Of a DNA stretch of 64,000 nt, positions 14,191 through 27,937 are shown piece after piece; position 1 is the stretch's first letter; the number at the start of each line of letters is the position of its first letter. The stretch lies in NCBI RefSeq assembly GCF_040054535.1, contig NC_090794.1, positions 1,859,501-1,923,500 on the forward strand, read 5' to 3'. Source of the stretch: Antennarius striatus. Lineage: Eukaryota > Chordata > Actinopteri > Lophiiformes > Antennariidae. The translations under genes and the position numbers were made by a program. Below the pieces are notes generated by a model. That model saw only the letters and a list, made by a program, of their open reading frames with translations. It did not search any database and was not told where the DNA came from.

Positions 14191-14204
14191 CCGCCCCCTG
14201 GTGG
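14191..14204 (-). promoter_or_regulatory. CTCF-like core motif, minus orientation
   Basis: The minus strand reads CCACCAGGGGGCGG, which fits the vertebrate CTCF core CCASYAGRKGGCRS closely. A second minus-strand match lies 60 bases on. Binding is inferred from sequence only; some of these matches sit inside transposon remnants in fish genomes. Confidence 0.5.
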
Positions 14205-14248
14205 AGAACCACCAGAGCTACAGCCCTGGAATCTCGCCTTGTGCTGAT

Positions 14249-14264
14249 GCGCCTCCTGCTGGTC
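14249..14264 (-). promoter_or_regulatory. CTCF-like motif, minus orientation (second of pair)
   Basis: The minus strand reads CGACCAGCAGGAGGCGCA, a near match to the CTCF core with A for G in the run. It has the same orientation as the motif at 14191 and is the opposite of the motifs in the 15.9-25.5 kb array. Confidence 0.4.
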
Positions 14265-15639
14265 GAATGTGAGAACGACATGGACCTGTGATACTGCCTT
14301 TAACCATAAAGACATCTGTTTATATATGTATAAATGACACAAATACATCACTAACATGTTTATTTAACATTTTATTTCACCAGGAGAAGTCTCATTGAGA
14401 TTTAAAATCATTAAATATCATGTCAATCCTCTGGTACGTCCTTTCAGGCGGATTTAAAATCACTTCCAGGCACCTGTCGCATGAAAGATCTGGTAAAACA
14501 CGCAAAAGACGGCGACATTTTCATGTTTTTCACCTTCAAGGGTATTAAAACAAAATAAAATGTATTATTTTTAGTTTTTTTAAAAATTTATTTACTTTTA
14601 TTATTAGTCTTTATCAACCTTGGATATTTTGTTCGATGCAGTCTCTGCGTCCTCTTCTTAAACCCAAATTTTTCAACCCCCCCCCCCCCAGAAAGATGTT
14701 GGTTGACATCCGAACTACATCCTCAGTAAAAGTCTTTAACCTGTGATCAATAATCAATAATTGATCACCCCCCCCCCCGTGTCTGTGGACACAGGCGGAG
14801 GTGTGACTGTGGGAAGGCAGTGTGCTCTGGGGGGCTGGGTCACACTTCGTCACCTCCGCTGGCGTGTGTGTTCACACCTGGAGCTCCACTGGGGGGGAAC
14901 CGGAGCGATCCAACCATCACCCCCCCCCCCCATCAAGAATCTGGGTTTAAAACCAGATTTGGATGAAATTCAGATGAAATGTTCACAAAACAACTGGCTT
15001 TAACTCCAATGACAGCCTCATGCAGCCTCAGCCTTGGTATGGGGGGGGGGGGCATGGGGTGGGGGCGTGACCTCAAGAGGTCAGACGCGGGCCTCAACAT
15101 CATTCACACTCTCAGGCCTGTCTTCTTGTCACCCAGGTTCACACCGGCTCCTGGGAACGTGAAGCGCGAGGCTGAAACGTTTAAGCCATGCAAAGTTCAC
15201 CAGAGTTCACATTAATGGGGGGGGGCAGGGGGGGGTGCACACAAATTATATATTCAGCGATCAATACATCTGTAATTATTATGTGTATAGTCTAAAGCTC
15301 CAGACCACGACCAGGAATGGAGGCCGGTGGGAGCGGTGGCGTTGGCGGTTGTGGTGGGGGCAAGGTGGGGGGGGGTTCATCTGCCCCCGCTGACCTGACT
15401 TGAGGTCACGAGTTCATCAAAAAGGGCATCGGTTCCGGGTTTTAACGTTTAACTCTGGAGGCGAGCAGATTTCACACCCCAGAAAGCGACACCCAAAAAG
15501 CAGCAGCTCCGACACCCGACCCTGGGAAAGCCTCAGCCCAGAGGGGGGGGGGCATCCACTCATCAGTCACCACTCCTGAATATGAGACATTCGTGACATC
15601 ACTTCCTGCTTTGCATTCATTAATTTATTTGCAGGTTGA

Positions 15640-15731
15640 GTTTAAGAGGGTCTGCTCGAGGTTTCTTCCTGTTAAAGGACGTTTTTCCTAACCACTGTAT
15701 TATATATATGTAAATGGCACTATATCTATCT
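15640..15731 (+). mobile_element. LINE 3'-tail relic flanking array copy 1
   Basis: The block ggtctgctcgaggtttctt, then cctgttaaaggacg and ccactgta, ends in a TATA-rich tail (atggcactatatctatct). It resembles the 3' tails of L2-type LINEs common in teleost genomes. A sister copy at 19353-19504 directly precedes array copy 2, so this tail and the start of the repeat unit were probably duplicated together. Confidence 0.5.
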
Positions 15732-15810
15732 AGCTGTGTGATTCTAATGATCACTAGTCAGTAAACACCTGAGAGCCAGAGCTCAAAAAGATGAGTCCAG
15801 AAAACCTCAG

Positions 15811-15897
15811 ACGGGTGTGAGGATCGAACCCACGACCTCCTGAACCATAAAGAACCAATGGGAACCAGCCTCTTTACCCACTGAGCTACTCAGACTG
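15811..15897 (-). other. tRNA-like module A (first of five copies)
   Basis: On the minus strand, GTCTGAG is followed by TAGCTCAGTGG (a Pol III A-box, D-arm-like) and, about 45 bases on, by GTGGGTTCGATCCTCAC, a B-box that folds as a T-arm of five pairs (one G-U) with loop TTCGATC. The acceptor stem pairs poorly and the middle is too long and unpaired for a working tRNA, so this is a tRNA-derived (SINE-like) sequence rather than a tRNA gene. Other copies: 19607-19693, 21623-21709, 23440-23526 and 25376-25462. Confidence 0.7.
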
Positions 15898-15956
15898 AAC
15901 ACTTTCATCAAGAGGCGGCAAAACTCATTCCAGCAGCTCCTCTACTGTCAGCCCTT

Positions 15957-15971
15957 CCACTAGGGGGCGCT
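15957..15971 (+). promoter_or_regulatory. CTCF-like core, array copy 1
   Basis: CCACTAGGGGGCGCT is a full match to the vertebrate CTCF core consensus. It is followed without a gap by the palindrome GTTGCTTAGCAAC (15972-15984), which has the layout of an RFX X-box (GTTGC, three bases, GCAAC). The same pair recurs in each array unit in the same orientation. Confidence 0.6.
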
Positions 15972-16248
15972 GTTGCTTAGCAACATCACCAGCTGGAGCT
16001 GATCAGTATTGATTAGTAGAGATCCACTCAGTCAAATCGGAAACAGTAATGGGAAAATGTGTGTTCAGACATTTACATGACTTTTTTTTGCCATCCATCA
16101 TCACCAGAGTGCATTCTGGGATGGGACCGCCCACCAGAGGAAAAGGTTCAGACGCAGCTCTAAAAACATTCCTGATGTTGTGACGTCATCGTTCATTCAT
16201 TCACAGGTGGAAATCAGTCAGATTCAGAGACGGCTTCAAAAAGGACCT

Positions 16249-16321
16249 GAAGGGATTCGATCCAACAACCTTCTGATCTCCAGACTAACGTTGCTACCAG
16301 CTGAGCTACGGTTCATGCTGG
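16249..16321 (-). other. tRNA-like module B (first of five copies)
   Basis: On the minus strand, GTAGCTCAGCTGGTAGC is a close match to a tRNA D-arm and A-box. It is followed by TCTGGAGATCAGA (an anticodon-like hairpin) and TTGGATCGAATCCC (B-box). The total of 73 bases is tRNA-sized and the A-to-B spacing is normal, so this is the most tRNA-like of the three modules. The T-stem and acceptor stem are mismatched, which argues against a functional tRNA. Other copies: 20048-20120, 22061-22133, 23881-23953 and 25762-25834. Confidence 0.7.
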
Positions 16322-16421
16322 ATCGTCACACCTCCTCAAACACCAGACAGGTGAAAACCACTTCCTGCAGGCTCTTCCTTCAGACAGCTCTTCCTCCCTC
16401 TGGTCTTCATGGCTCCTCAGC

Positions 16422-16497
16422 GCTGAAGATGGCTCGGTGGATAAAGACGGCGGACGCCATGCCAGGAGACGTTGGATCGAACCCTACCCAGGGCAAC
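16422..16497 (+). other. tRNA-like module C (first of five copies)
   Basis: On the plus strand, ATGGCTCGGTGGATAAAG (A-box-like) precedes GTTGGATCGAACCC (B-box) by about 40 bases. In the other copies the B-box reads GGATCCAATCC and is broken. Unlike modules A and B it faces right. Other copies: 20221-20296, 22234-22309, 24054-24129 and 25935-26010. The small frame reading MARWIKTADAMPGD is only a translation of this module. Confidence 0.55.
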
Positions 16498-16999
16498 AGG
16501 TAGGACACCGAAATGCGTGTGTGGGTGGGGTCAAACAAAAACAAAGAAGCTTCAAAAACCAAACAAAAGCGATTTCCGGGCATTTCCGTTGCGTATTTCC
16601 GAATTTCATTTCCGAATTTCTGAATTTCCACCAATTTCATCTGCGAATTTCTGAATTTCCACCAATTTCAACACGTTGGACTACGAGGGAACAAAGAACA
16701 CAACAGGTACGTGGAACTTTCTTTTTACTTTGTGAGTCTTTATAATTTACCTGTAAATCAGGTCTTCTGTCTATTTTCGGTGTAAAAACTACAACTTTAA
16801 ATTCTGATGGATCAATACTGTCCTGATCAAAGGTCGACCTGGCTTTGATCAGTGAGTAACTGGTCGGTCAAGGCGGATGACCGCTCTCCAGAATCTGTCT
16901 CCGCCCTCCAGAGTCTGGGTCCTGCACGGAGTTTCTACCTCAATGAGGGAGTTTTTCCCCTTTTGGACTTTAGAGCTCCACTAAATGTTTTAGCCAACA

Positions 17000-17697
17000 A
17001 TATGGAGAACATGTGATTTTCTGTGTATGAAGTTGTTCATCTCCGTGGTGCACCAGCATCGTGTCCAGAGTGTCCCCAACCTCTCACCTGTAAGTCTGCT
17101 GGGATAGGCTCCAGCAACCCCTGTGACCCCGTGAATCAGGAGAAGTGGATAATAAGATAAATGAATCTTCTTCTCCTTTGGGCTTCTCCCTTCAGGGTCT
17201 CCACAGTGAATCAGTGTCCTCCATCTAACCCTGTCTTCTGCATCCTCTTCTCTCACACCAACTACCTTCATGTCCTCTTTCACTACATCCATAAACCTCC
17301 TCTTTGGTCTTCCTCTAGGCCTCCTGCCTGGCAGTTCAAAACTCAGCATCCTTCTACCAACATATTCACTATCTCTCCTCTGGACATGTCCAAACCATCT
17401 CAGTCTGGCCTCTCTGACTTTATCTCCAGAACCTCTAACATGTGCTGTCCCTCTGATGTACTCATTCCTGATCCTATCCTTCCTGGTCACTCCCAGAGAG
17501 AACCTCAGCATCTTCATCTCTGCTACCTCCAGCTCTGTCTCCTGTCTTTTCCTCAGTGACACTGTCTCTAGACCAAACAACATCGCTGGTCTCACCACAG
17601 TTTTGTACACCTTTCCCTTCATTTTAGCTGAAACTCTTCTATCACACATCACACCTGACACTGTCCTCATGGGACAGGCTTGGGACCGGCACAACAA
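17000..17697 (-). mobile_element. non-LTR retrotransposon 3' fragment (end of reverse-transcriptase ORF)
   Basis: The minus strand encodes the C-terminal part of a LINE ORF2-type protein. Recognisable pieces are VYKTVVRPAMLFGLETV, then REARLRWFGHVQRRD, RPRGRPKRRFMDVVKEDM and DRVRWRTLIHCGDP. This is the tail that follows the reverse-transcriptase core in elements abundant in fish genomes. The catalytic domain is absent, so the copy is 5'-truncated and dead. Downstream (17160-17060, minus) is the usual GGTTGCTGGAGCCTATCCCAGC 3' region. It lies between array copies 1 and 2. The exact family (RTE-like or other) cannot be settled by eye. Confidence 0.85.
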
Positions 17698-17933
17698 GAC
17701 ACTGGCTTGTGCCCTCTTGCGGCTAGATAAATGAATGAATGTGTTAATTTAAATATCTGTAGACTAGACTATACGCTGGAAGTCATTCAATATTTGTACA
17801 AATAAGAATTTAATTATATAAAAGAAAAGAACGTAGAAAATGGGAAATGAGAGAAAATTGATTTTACCTGGGGCTTAAGCTAAGAACAGTGATGTTTGTT
17901 GACTGCCTTTCTGTTTCCTCCTTTGCTGTCCAG

Positions 17934-18640
17934 ATTTACGTTTGTGGTGGTCGGAATATAAATGACCTTCAAAGTTGTGAATGTTATAGTCCAGAGTCTG
18001 ACCAGTGGACACACTGCGCCAACATGAGCACTAGACGCTGTGGATTAGGCATCGTTTTGTATGACAACCAGATTTTTGGGGTGATTAAATGAAGAACTAA
18101 CCCAGACTGAGGCCAGCACCTGATGTTATCTCGTAGAGCTCTACGTTAAAAAACGCTGACAGAATGAAATGTCCTCTGTTTGGTGTTTAGTCGGCATTAC
18201 GCGTGCTGTGTTCACAACCGTAAAGTTTCTTAGAATGCTGCACAATATATTAAATTTGGTTTGAACCCAAACACTCACATGACTATTTTATTTTGTTCTC
18301 ACAGCTCGGTTGCCACAATTGCAAAATTTTTACCAACAATTTTGAAGTTTTCAAAAGCGTTGAGGCTAATGAGTGGCGTAATATACCCCCCATGTTGACC
18401 AACCGGTTTTTCTTTGACACTGCTGTGATTAACGACAAGCTGTTTGTCATGGGGGGCTTCAAAAACTTTGGCATATGCAAGTCTGTTGAGTCCTATGATG
18501 CAAAATCTAACACCTGGACTAGAACCAGTCCAATGCAGACTGATAGCCGGGGTCTCAGCTGCTGTACGGTCTCCAATCACCCCAGCTTGAAACAATACAC
18601 CACAAGTCGTGACATCTTCCCGCTTTTAAAGCAAGTGTGA
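17934..18640 (+). pseudogene. kelch-repeat protein pseudogene fragment (two exons)
   Basis: Two pieces of a kelch propeller are present. Bases 17934-18090 follow a good acceptor (tttgctgtccag) and encode IYVCGGRNINDLQSCECYSP, then WTHCANMSTRRCGLGIVLYD and QIFGV before a stop. Bases 18304-18580 follow a second acceptor (tttgttctcacag) and encode WRNIPPMLTNRFFFDTAVI, KLFVMGGF, SVESYDAKSNTWTRTSPM and SCCTV. Both show kelch hallmarks (GG pairs, the Y..W spacing, PM turns), closest in feel to the KLHL10-like group. No BTB or BACK domain and no complete propeller is present. Retained intron-exon borders imply a genomic duplicate rather than a retrocopy. A functional gene is unlikely. Confidence 0.75.
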
Positions 18641-18799
18641 AAGTTGGAGGAGTCTTCAGGAGGCCAAATTAAACCTTTATGAACTAGTCTTTCAGCACAG
18701 TCTCATCTAGGACCACAAGCCCCCTTGGGAGGTGTCTGCAGAAGCAATAACTGTAACCCCCTGATGTGGATCGACAGATAAAATGCTCACATGTTCAAG

Positions 18800-19145
18800 T
18801 TAAAACTGATTGATCTACCCTTCACTTACCCAGCTCTGCCCTCGGTCCTCTCCCGGATTGTTCAGTGCTCATCCTGACTCTCCAGCCTTAGTATCCTGCC
18901 TGACGCTTTTGATCCTGGTAGATTCTGCCTGTCGCCAACCCCTGGTCGGATCTGTCTGCCTGGTTTGATTGCTCCTGTGTTTGACCCTGCCTCACTCCTG
19001 TCTTCTCGTTTGTCTCGTCGAATTCGTCTACCCTGTATTATTCAGCGCTTGAAGTCTGTCATATTAAACCTTTTTGAGACTCTTGACCCACCTGCTTCTC
19101 TCGTGCTTTTGGGTTGCCATGGCTAGTCTTGTTTGAGCTGTGACG
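18800..19145 (+). mobile_element. possible LTR-type or other transposon relic
   Basis: A pyrimidine-rich stretch (ctctgccctcggtcc, then cctgcctcactcctgtc and tattcagcgc) leads to tattaaacctttttgagac and gcttttgggttgcc. Pyrimidine-rich DNA, a polyadenylation-like TATTAAA and then CTTTTGGGT is how many fish LTRs end. No partner LTR or gag/pol reading frame was found, so it is at most a solo relic. Confidence 0.3.
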
Positions 19146-19344
19146 GAGGAAGAAGCATGTGCAGCAAGAACACTAGAACACTTTGGTTTCCCAATGATTT
19201 GGTCTCTGACACGCCTGAGAGACTCCTTCATATCATGTCTGGACATCCAGAAGAATGCAATAGTGCACATAGGGACTAATGATGTGAAACAACACCGACG
19301 TGCTGAAACCAGACTTGGGTGAGCTGGTGAACACCTTCCTTCCA

Positions 19345-19504
19345 GTGGTGGGGGTCTGCTCGAGGTTTCTGCCTGTTAAAGGATGCTCTTCCTCGCCACT
19401 GTTTACTGATGGTAAATTCTTTTTTTGAGAAACTGGTTTAGAGCAGCTCTATGTGTAAAGAACAATGAGATAACATCTGTGATAATAGGGCACTATATAT
19501 ATAA
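19345..19504 (+). mobile_element. LINE 3'-tail relic flanking array copy 2
   Basis: The block ggtctgctcgaggtttctgc, cctgttaaaggatg and cgccactgttt runs to gagataacatctgtgataat and agggcactatatatataaa, a typical L2-type LINE 3' end with its short TATA-rich tail. It is a longer version of the tail before copy 1 (15640-15731). Confidence 0.55.
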
Positions 19505-19752
19505 ACTTAGATTTAATGTAGTAACCAGCTGTGTTAATTCTAATGATCACTAGTCAGTAAACACCTGAGAGCCAGAGCTCAAAAAGATGAGTCCAGAAAA
19601 CCTCAGACGGGTGTGAGGATCGAACCCACGACCTCCTGAACCATAAAGAACCAATGGGAACCAGCCTCTTTACCCACTGAGCTACTCAGACTGAACACTT
19701 TCATCAAGAGGCGGCAAAACTCATTCCAGCAGCTCCTCTACTGTCAGCCCTT

Positions 19753-19767
19753 CCACTAGGGGGCGCT
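19753..19767 (+). promoter_or_regulatory. CTCF-like core, array copy 2
   Basis: CCACTAGGGGGCGCT, identical to copy 1, followed directly by the X-box palindrome at 19768-19780. Confidence 0.6.
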
Positions 19768-20957
19768 GTTGCTTAGCAACATCACCAGCTGGAGCTGATC
19801 AGTATTGATTAGTAAAGATCCACTCAGTCAATTCAGAAAAAGTGATGGGAAAATGTGTGTTCAGACATTTACATTGACTTTTTTTTTTGCTAGCCATCAT
19901 CACCAGAGTGCATTCTGGGATGGGACCGCCCACCAGAGGAAAAGGTTCAGACGCAGCTCTAAAAACATTCCTGATGTTGTGACGTCATCGTTCATTCATT
20001 CACAGGTGGAAATCAGTCAGATTCAGAGACGGCTTCAAAAAGGACCTGAAGGGATTCGATCCAACAACCTTCTGATCTCCAGACTAACGTTGCTACCAGC
20101 TGAGCTACGGTTCATGCTGGATCGTCACACCTCCTCAAACACCAGACAGGTGAAAACCACTTCCTGCAGGCTCTTCCTTCAGACAGCTCTTCCTCCCTCT
20201 GGTCTTCATGGCTCCTCAGCGCTGAAGATGGCTCGGTGGATAAAGACGGCGGACGCCATGCCAGGAGACGTTGGATCCAATCCTACCCTGGGCGACAGGT
20301 AGGACACCGAAATGCGTGTGTGGGCGGGGTCAAACAAAAACAAAGAAGCTTCAAAAACCAAACAAAAGCGATTTCCGGGCATTTCCGTTGCGTATTTCCG
20401 AATTTCATTTCCGAATTTCTGAATTTCCACCAATTTCATCTGCGAATTTCACTTCCTGAATTTCATCTGCGAATTTCTGAATTTCCACCAATTTCAACAC
20501 GTTGGACTACGAGGGAACAAAGAACACAACAGGTACGTGGAACTTTCTTTTTACTTTGTCAGTCTTTATAATTTACCTGTAAATCAGGTCTTCTGTCTAT
20601 TTTCGGTGTAAAAACTAGAACTTTAAATCCGGTTTGACTCTCAACTCTTGACTCGTCCGATTCGGAGCCGTTCGCTGCTGATTCTAAACGTTCTTCCTCT
20701 AGGCTGGGTTCTAGAACAATACTGTTCATCTCAGACCTGCTTCCTTGAGGTCATCAGGAAACACTTTGCCGTCATTGTTATGCTGATGATACCCGATTGA
20801 ATCCTTTGACTGACTGGTCTTCTTCCCTGGAGTCTCTGTGCTCTATGTCCTCACAGGTTTTCTCAGGTCCAGCCCCCATCTGTCCATCGGCTGTGGACCT
20901 GCTCCTCTACTGCCTCCAGGGTCATTCCTCATCGGTCCGTCAGCAGGGGTCTGGGGT

Positions 20958-21199
20958 CCTTCCTTCCTTCCTTCCTTCCTTCCTTCCTTCCTTCCTTCCT
21001 TCCTTCCTTCCTTCCTTCCTTCCTTCCTTCCTTCCTTCCTTCCTTCCTTCCTTCCTTCCTTCCTTCCTTCCTTCCTTCCTTCCTTCCTTCCTTCCTTCCT
21101 TCCTTCCTTCCTTCCTTCCTTCCTTCCTTCCTTCCTTCCTTCTTTCCTTTCTTCCTTCCTTCCTTCTTTCCTTCTTTCGTTCCTTACTCCCTTCCTTCC
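20958..21199 (+). repeat. (TTCC)n microsatellite in array copy 2
   Basis: About 60 TTCC units with a few C-to-T changes near the 3' end. Copies 3 and 4 carry much shorter versions (22971-23049 and 24748-24828). The length difference accounts for most of the difference in unit size. Confidence 0.95.
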
Positions 21200-21390
21200 T
21201 GATACACGTAGCTCTGAGAACCAGAATGACAACAGTTTGATAGAAGCCAAAATAGGAACGTATGATTTGCTAAAGATAAAATAATTGTTGCAAGACACAA
21301 AAGGTTCAAGAACCAAAGTAGAACATTTCTTTCCTGACGTCAACGTGTTTCTAGACAGCGTCCAGTTTGATTTTTAAAAAATTCATCTAT

Positions 21391-25270
<3,880 letters not shown>

Positions 25271-26399
25271 TAAACTTAGATTTAATGTAGTAACCAGCTG
25301 TGTTAATTCTAATGATCACTAGTCAGTAAACACCTGAGAGCCAGAGCTCAAAAAGATGAGTCCAGAAAACCTCAGACGGGTGTGAGGATCGAACCCACGA
25401 CCTCCTGAACCATAAAGAACCAATGGGAACCAGCCTCTTTACCCACTGAGCTACTCAGACTGAACACTTTCATCAAGAGGCGGCAAAACTCATTCCAGCA
25501 GCTCCTCTACTGTCAGCCCTTCCACTAGGGGGCGCTGTTGCTTAGCAACATCACCAGCTGGAGCTGATCAGTATTGATTAGTAGAGATCCACTCAGTCAA
25601 ATCAGAAACAGTGATGGGAAAATGCATTCTGGGATGGGACCGCCCACCAGAGGAAAAGGTTCAGACGCAGCTCTAAAAACATTCCTGATGTTCTGACGTC
25701 ATCGTTCATTCATTCACAGGTGGAAATCAGTCAGATTCAGAGACGGCTTCAAAAAGGACCTGAAGGGATTCGATCCAACAACCTTCTGATCTCCAGACTA
25801 ACGTTGCTACCAGCTGAGCTACGGTTCATGCTGGATCGTCACACCTCCTCAAACACCAGACAGGTGAAAACCACTTCCTGCAGGCTCTTCCTTCAGACAG
25901 CTCTTCCTCCCTCTGGTCTTCATGGCTCCTCAGCGCTGAAGATGGCTCGGTGGATAAAGACGGCGGACGCCATGCCAGGAGACGTTGGATCCAATCCTAC
26001 CCTGGGCGACAGGTAGGACACCGAAATGCGTGTGTGGGCGGGGTCAAACAAAAACAAAGAAGCTTCAAAAACCAAACAAAAGCGATTTCCGGGCATTTCC
26101 GTTGCGTATTTCCGAATTTCATTTCCGAATTTCATCTGCGAATTTCTGAATTTCCACCAATTTCATCTGCGAATTTCTGAATTTCCACCAATTTCATCTG
26201 CGAATTTCTGAATTTCCACCAATTTCAACACGTTGGACTACGAGGGAACAAAGAACACAACAGGTACGTGGAACTTTCTTTTTACTTTGTGAGTCTTTAT
26301 AATTTACCTGTAAATCAGGTCTTCTGTCTATTTTCGGTGTAAAAACTAGAACTTTAAATCCGCTTTGACTCTCAACTCTTGACTCGTCCGATTCGGAGC
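25271..26399 (+). repeat. tandem-array unit, copy 5 (truncated on both counts)
   Basis: The last copy ends at ctcgtccgattcggagc, before the LINE relic. It also has an internal loss of about 55 bases: after gggaaaatg it jumps straight to cattctgggatgg. Its GAATTTC minisatellite has an extra repeat (26130-26225). Module A is at 25376-25462, CTCF/X-box at 25522-25549, module B at 25762-25834 and module C at 25935-26010. The ripply 3' UTR begins about 400 bases beyond. Confidence 0.9.
25522..25536 (+). promoter_or_regulatory. CTCF-like core, array copy 5
   Basis: CCACTAGGGGGCGCT, followed by the intact X-box palindrome at 25537-25549. It is the array motif closest to ripply. Confidence 0.6.
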
Positions 26400-26812
26400 T
26401 CATTATAAACTCTATTTTCCAAATTTCACTCCGCAAACGTCTGACTTTCCTCAGCGACCCGTTTTCTTTCTCCCCGTTGGGCTCAAATCATCCAGAAGGA
26501 CGGAGGAACACACACCGCCCGGATTTCTTGTCTCGATCTGTGACGTCATAGTCCACCAAACCTGACACTTCCTTGCTGACGCACCTCACACCTTCCGCGT
26601 GGCGCGCAATTCCCGCACTTCTGGCGCAGGAAGTCGCGCCTGACGCGCGCGCTGACACCTCAATCCGTGGGAAAGGATCTGCGCGCCAAATGAACCGAAA
26701 GCGAGTTTTTTTTTAACTAAAAAATGTCCGGATTACGCATCGGATTAATCTGATATTTATTTAACTTGGTTAAAGAAACAGAAAACAAAACAAGAAACTT
26801 CTTTTCAAGACA
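26400..26812. other. spacer between repeat array and ripply 3' end
   Basis: A unique-looking stretch. It starts AT-poor and becomes CpG-rich with repeated GCGC words (26575-26690: cgcgtggcgcgcaattcc, then tgacgcgcgcgctgac), then turns AT-rich. No coding exon is seen. The CpG-rich patch could be regulatory. Confidence 0.5.
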
Positions 26813-26818
26813 TTTATT
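26813..26818 (-). terminator. polyadenylation signal for ripply
   Basis: The minus strand reads AATAAA about 140 bases after the ripply stop codon. Further TTTATT words on the plus strand at about 26755 and 26895 are alternatives. Confidence 0.65.
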
Positions 26819-26957
26819 GGAATTTCCAGCAAACCAGGAATAAGTTAAACATTTACATTCTTGTTTGGTGTAGAAAAAAAACACGTATTTACATTTATTT
26901 ACAGGGAGAATATAAATTAAAAGAAATATATTATCAAATTCTGCACTGAACGCGTTT

Positions 26958-27453
26958 TCAGTTCTGCTCCTTCTCATCTTCCTCCTCTTCCTCCTCGCTG
27001 TCCTCCTCGCTGCTCGGCTCCTCGTAGACGCTGATGGTCGCCTGGACCGGATAGTTGCGCAGGAGCGACTCTGCGTCCCGGTACAGGTAGTCGAAACACC
27101 TGGAGCGGGGCCAGAACAGCCTTTAAAGAGAGAGAGAGAGGAGACTGCGTGAGGCGGGAAACCACCTGCGTGAGGAACCGATCACACCGATCGATCTTCT
27201 TACTTCACCGGGTGTGTGATTGGAGCCGGTTTGACGCGCTCGCCTGGAGCCTGGATTCAAAGCAAAGGTGACATCAATGCGTGTTTTCAATCCCTCAGAC
27301 AATCCACGTTTCAAGGGGATCTAAACTCACGTTCTGTGCGCCAGGGTTCTCCGTGTTTCCGGTCCACGGCCTCCACACCGGGCCGGACTGCTGGGGCGCG
27401 TCTCCTCCAGGTAAACCAGAATTGAATCCACGGCTGGGGGGTGTCTCCTCCAT
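26958..27453 (-). CDS. ripply2: Ripply-family transcriptional co-repressor adaptor (ripply2-like)
   Basis: Ripply proteins are small nuclear adaptors that recruit Groucho/TLE co-repressors to T-box factors and switch off segmentation genes in the presomitic mesoderm. Three exons on the minus strand join in phase: 27453-27331 (41 codons), 27250-27204 and 27120-26958, giving 110 aa. The first exon encodes the Groucho-binding tetrapeptide WRPW at residues 26-29. Exons 2-3 encode the Ripply homology block: THPVK, then LFWPRSRCFDYLYRDAESLL and RNYPVQATISVYEE. An acidic tail follows (SSEEDSEEEEEEDEKEQN). The start ATG has a good context (AAACATGG), and a TAAATA box lies about 75 bases upstream. The family is certain; the paralogue is inferred from the neighbouring mrap2, since RIPPLY2 and MRAP2 are close in tetrapods. 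Confidence 0.93.
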
Positions 27454-27524
27454 GTTTTCCTTTGCAGAGGTGGTTCCTGCGTGGAGTCCTCAGAGGATGT
27501 GTTGACCCGGAGAAGAGGAAGCCT

Positions 27525-27532
27525 CTATTTAT
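27525..27532 (-). promoter_or_regulatory. TATA-like box of ripply
   Basis: The minus strand reads GATAAATAGAGG about 75 bases before the ripply start codon, a suitable distance for a short 5' UTR. It could be the core promoter. Confidence 0.5.
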
Positions 27533-27937
27533 CAGTGCGTGGGCAGCCGGTGCCAAATTGCGCTTTCACGCGTCTCCAAGTGTTTCCATGCGCCGCGGCG
27601 CGGAGGTGCGAAGTCACACTTCAGCAAACCCGAGACATATGGTGAAGCTTTCTGCTTCAGGTTTCCCAAAAGAAGACTAGAATAATCTCCCGTGACGTCT
27701 GACTTGTTGGAAACATTTTTTTTAAATCGATTTAATCGATCAGGATTGGAGTCTTGAGACAAGCGTGCGCTCCGCTCCCATTAAACCTCCACTTAGATTC
27801 GATTTTAAAAGAATAATTTCACTGTTGATGCACTTTGCAAATCACGTGACGCATATTTCTTATCAGTATTTGCGTTTGGAAAAAGAAAAAGCAAAAAAAA
27901 AAAAGCTGAACTCTTCAACCTGTGCGCCGTTTGCGGG

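Larger units (their letters stand above)
4745..15640. other. gene-poor interval with enhancer-like stretches
   Basis: No coding exon could be supported in almost 11 kb. The interval holds poly-G/C tracts, a dispersed repeat copy (6737-6965), a degenerate TTATAAC repeat field (8680-8980), a 10-bp minisatellite (11906-11970) and two minus-oriented CTCF-like motifs (14191-14264). Several 150-350-base stretches of mixed composition rich in homeodomain-type TAAT cores (6230-6460, 7340-7640, 8985-9210, 11340-11580) read like conserved non-coding elements. That last point is a judgement by eye. Confidence 0.5.
15732..16802 (+). repeat. tandem-array unit, copy 1 (3' truncated)
   Basis: This is the first of five copies of a composite unit. 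It runs from gctgtgtgattctaatgatc through tRNA-like module A (minus), the CTCF-like core plus X-box, module B (minus), module C (plus), a GAATTTC-type minisatellite and the block ending in tattttcggtgtaaaaact. It departs from the other copies after aactttaaat and so lacks the LINE relic and the TTCC and TATC blocks. Its module C keeps the intact B-box GGATCGAACC that the other copies have lost. Confidence 0.9.

Noticed and set aside
15811..16497. Functional tRNA genes in the array
   Set aside because: A- and B-box words are present, but acceptor and T-stems mismatch and module A is too long in the middle, so they are tRNA-derived repeats at best.
16180..16503. Repeated ~107-residue frame (VEISQIQRRLQKGPEGIRSN and so on) in each array unit
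   Set aside because: It is conserved only because the DNA unit is duplicated. It runs through tRNA-like modules B and C, and the copies are too recent to show coding selection.
20797..21343. Long frames reading SFLPSFLPSF or KEGRKEGRKE
   Set aside because: Translations of the (TTCC)n microsatellite.
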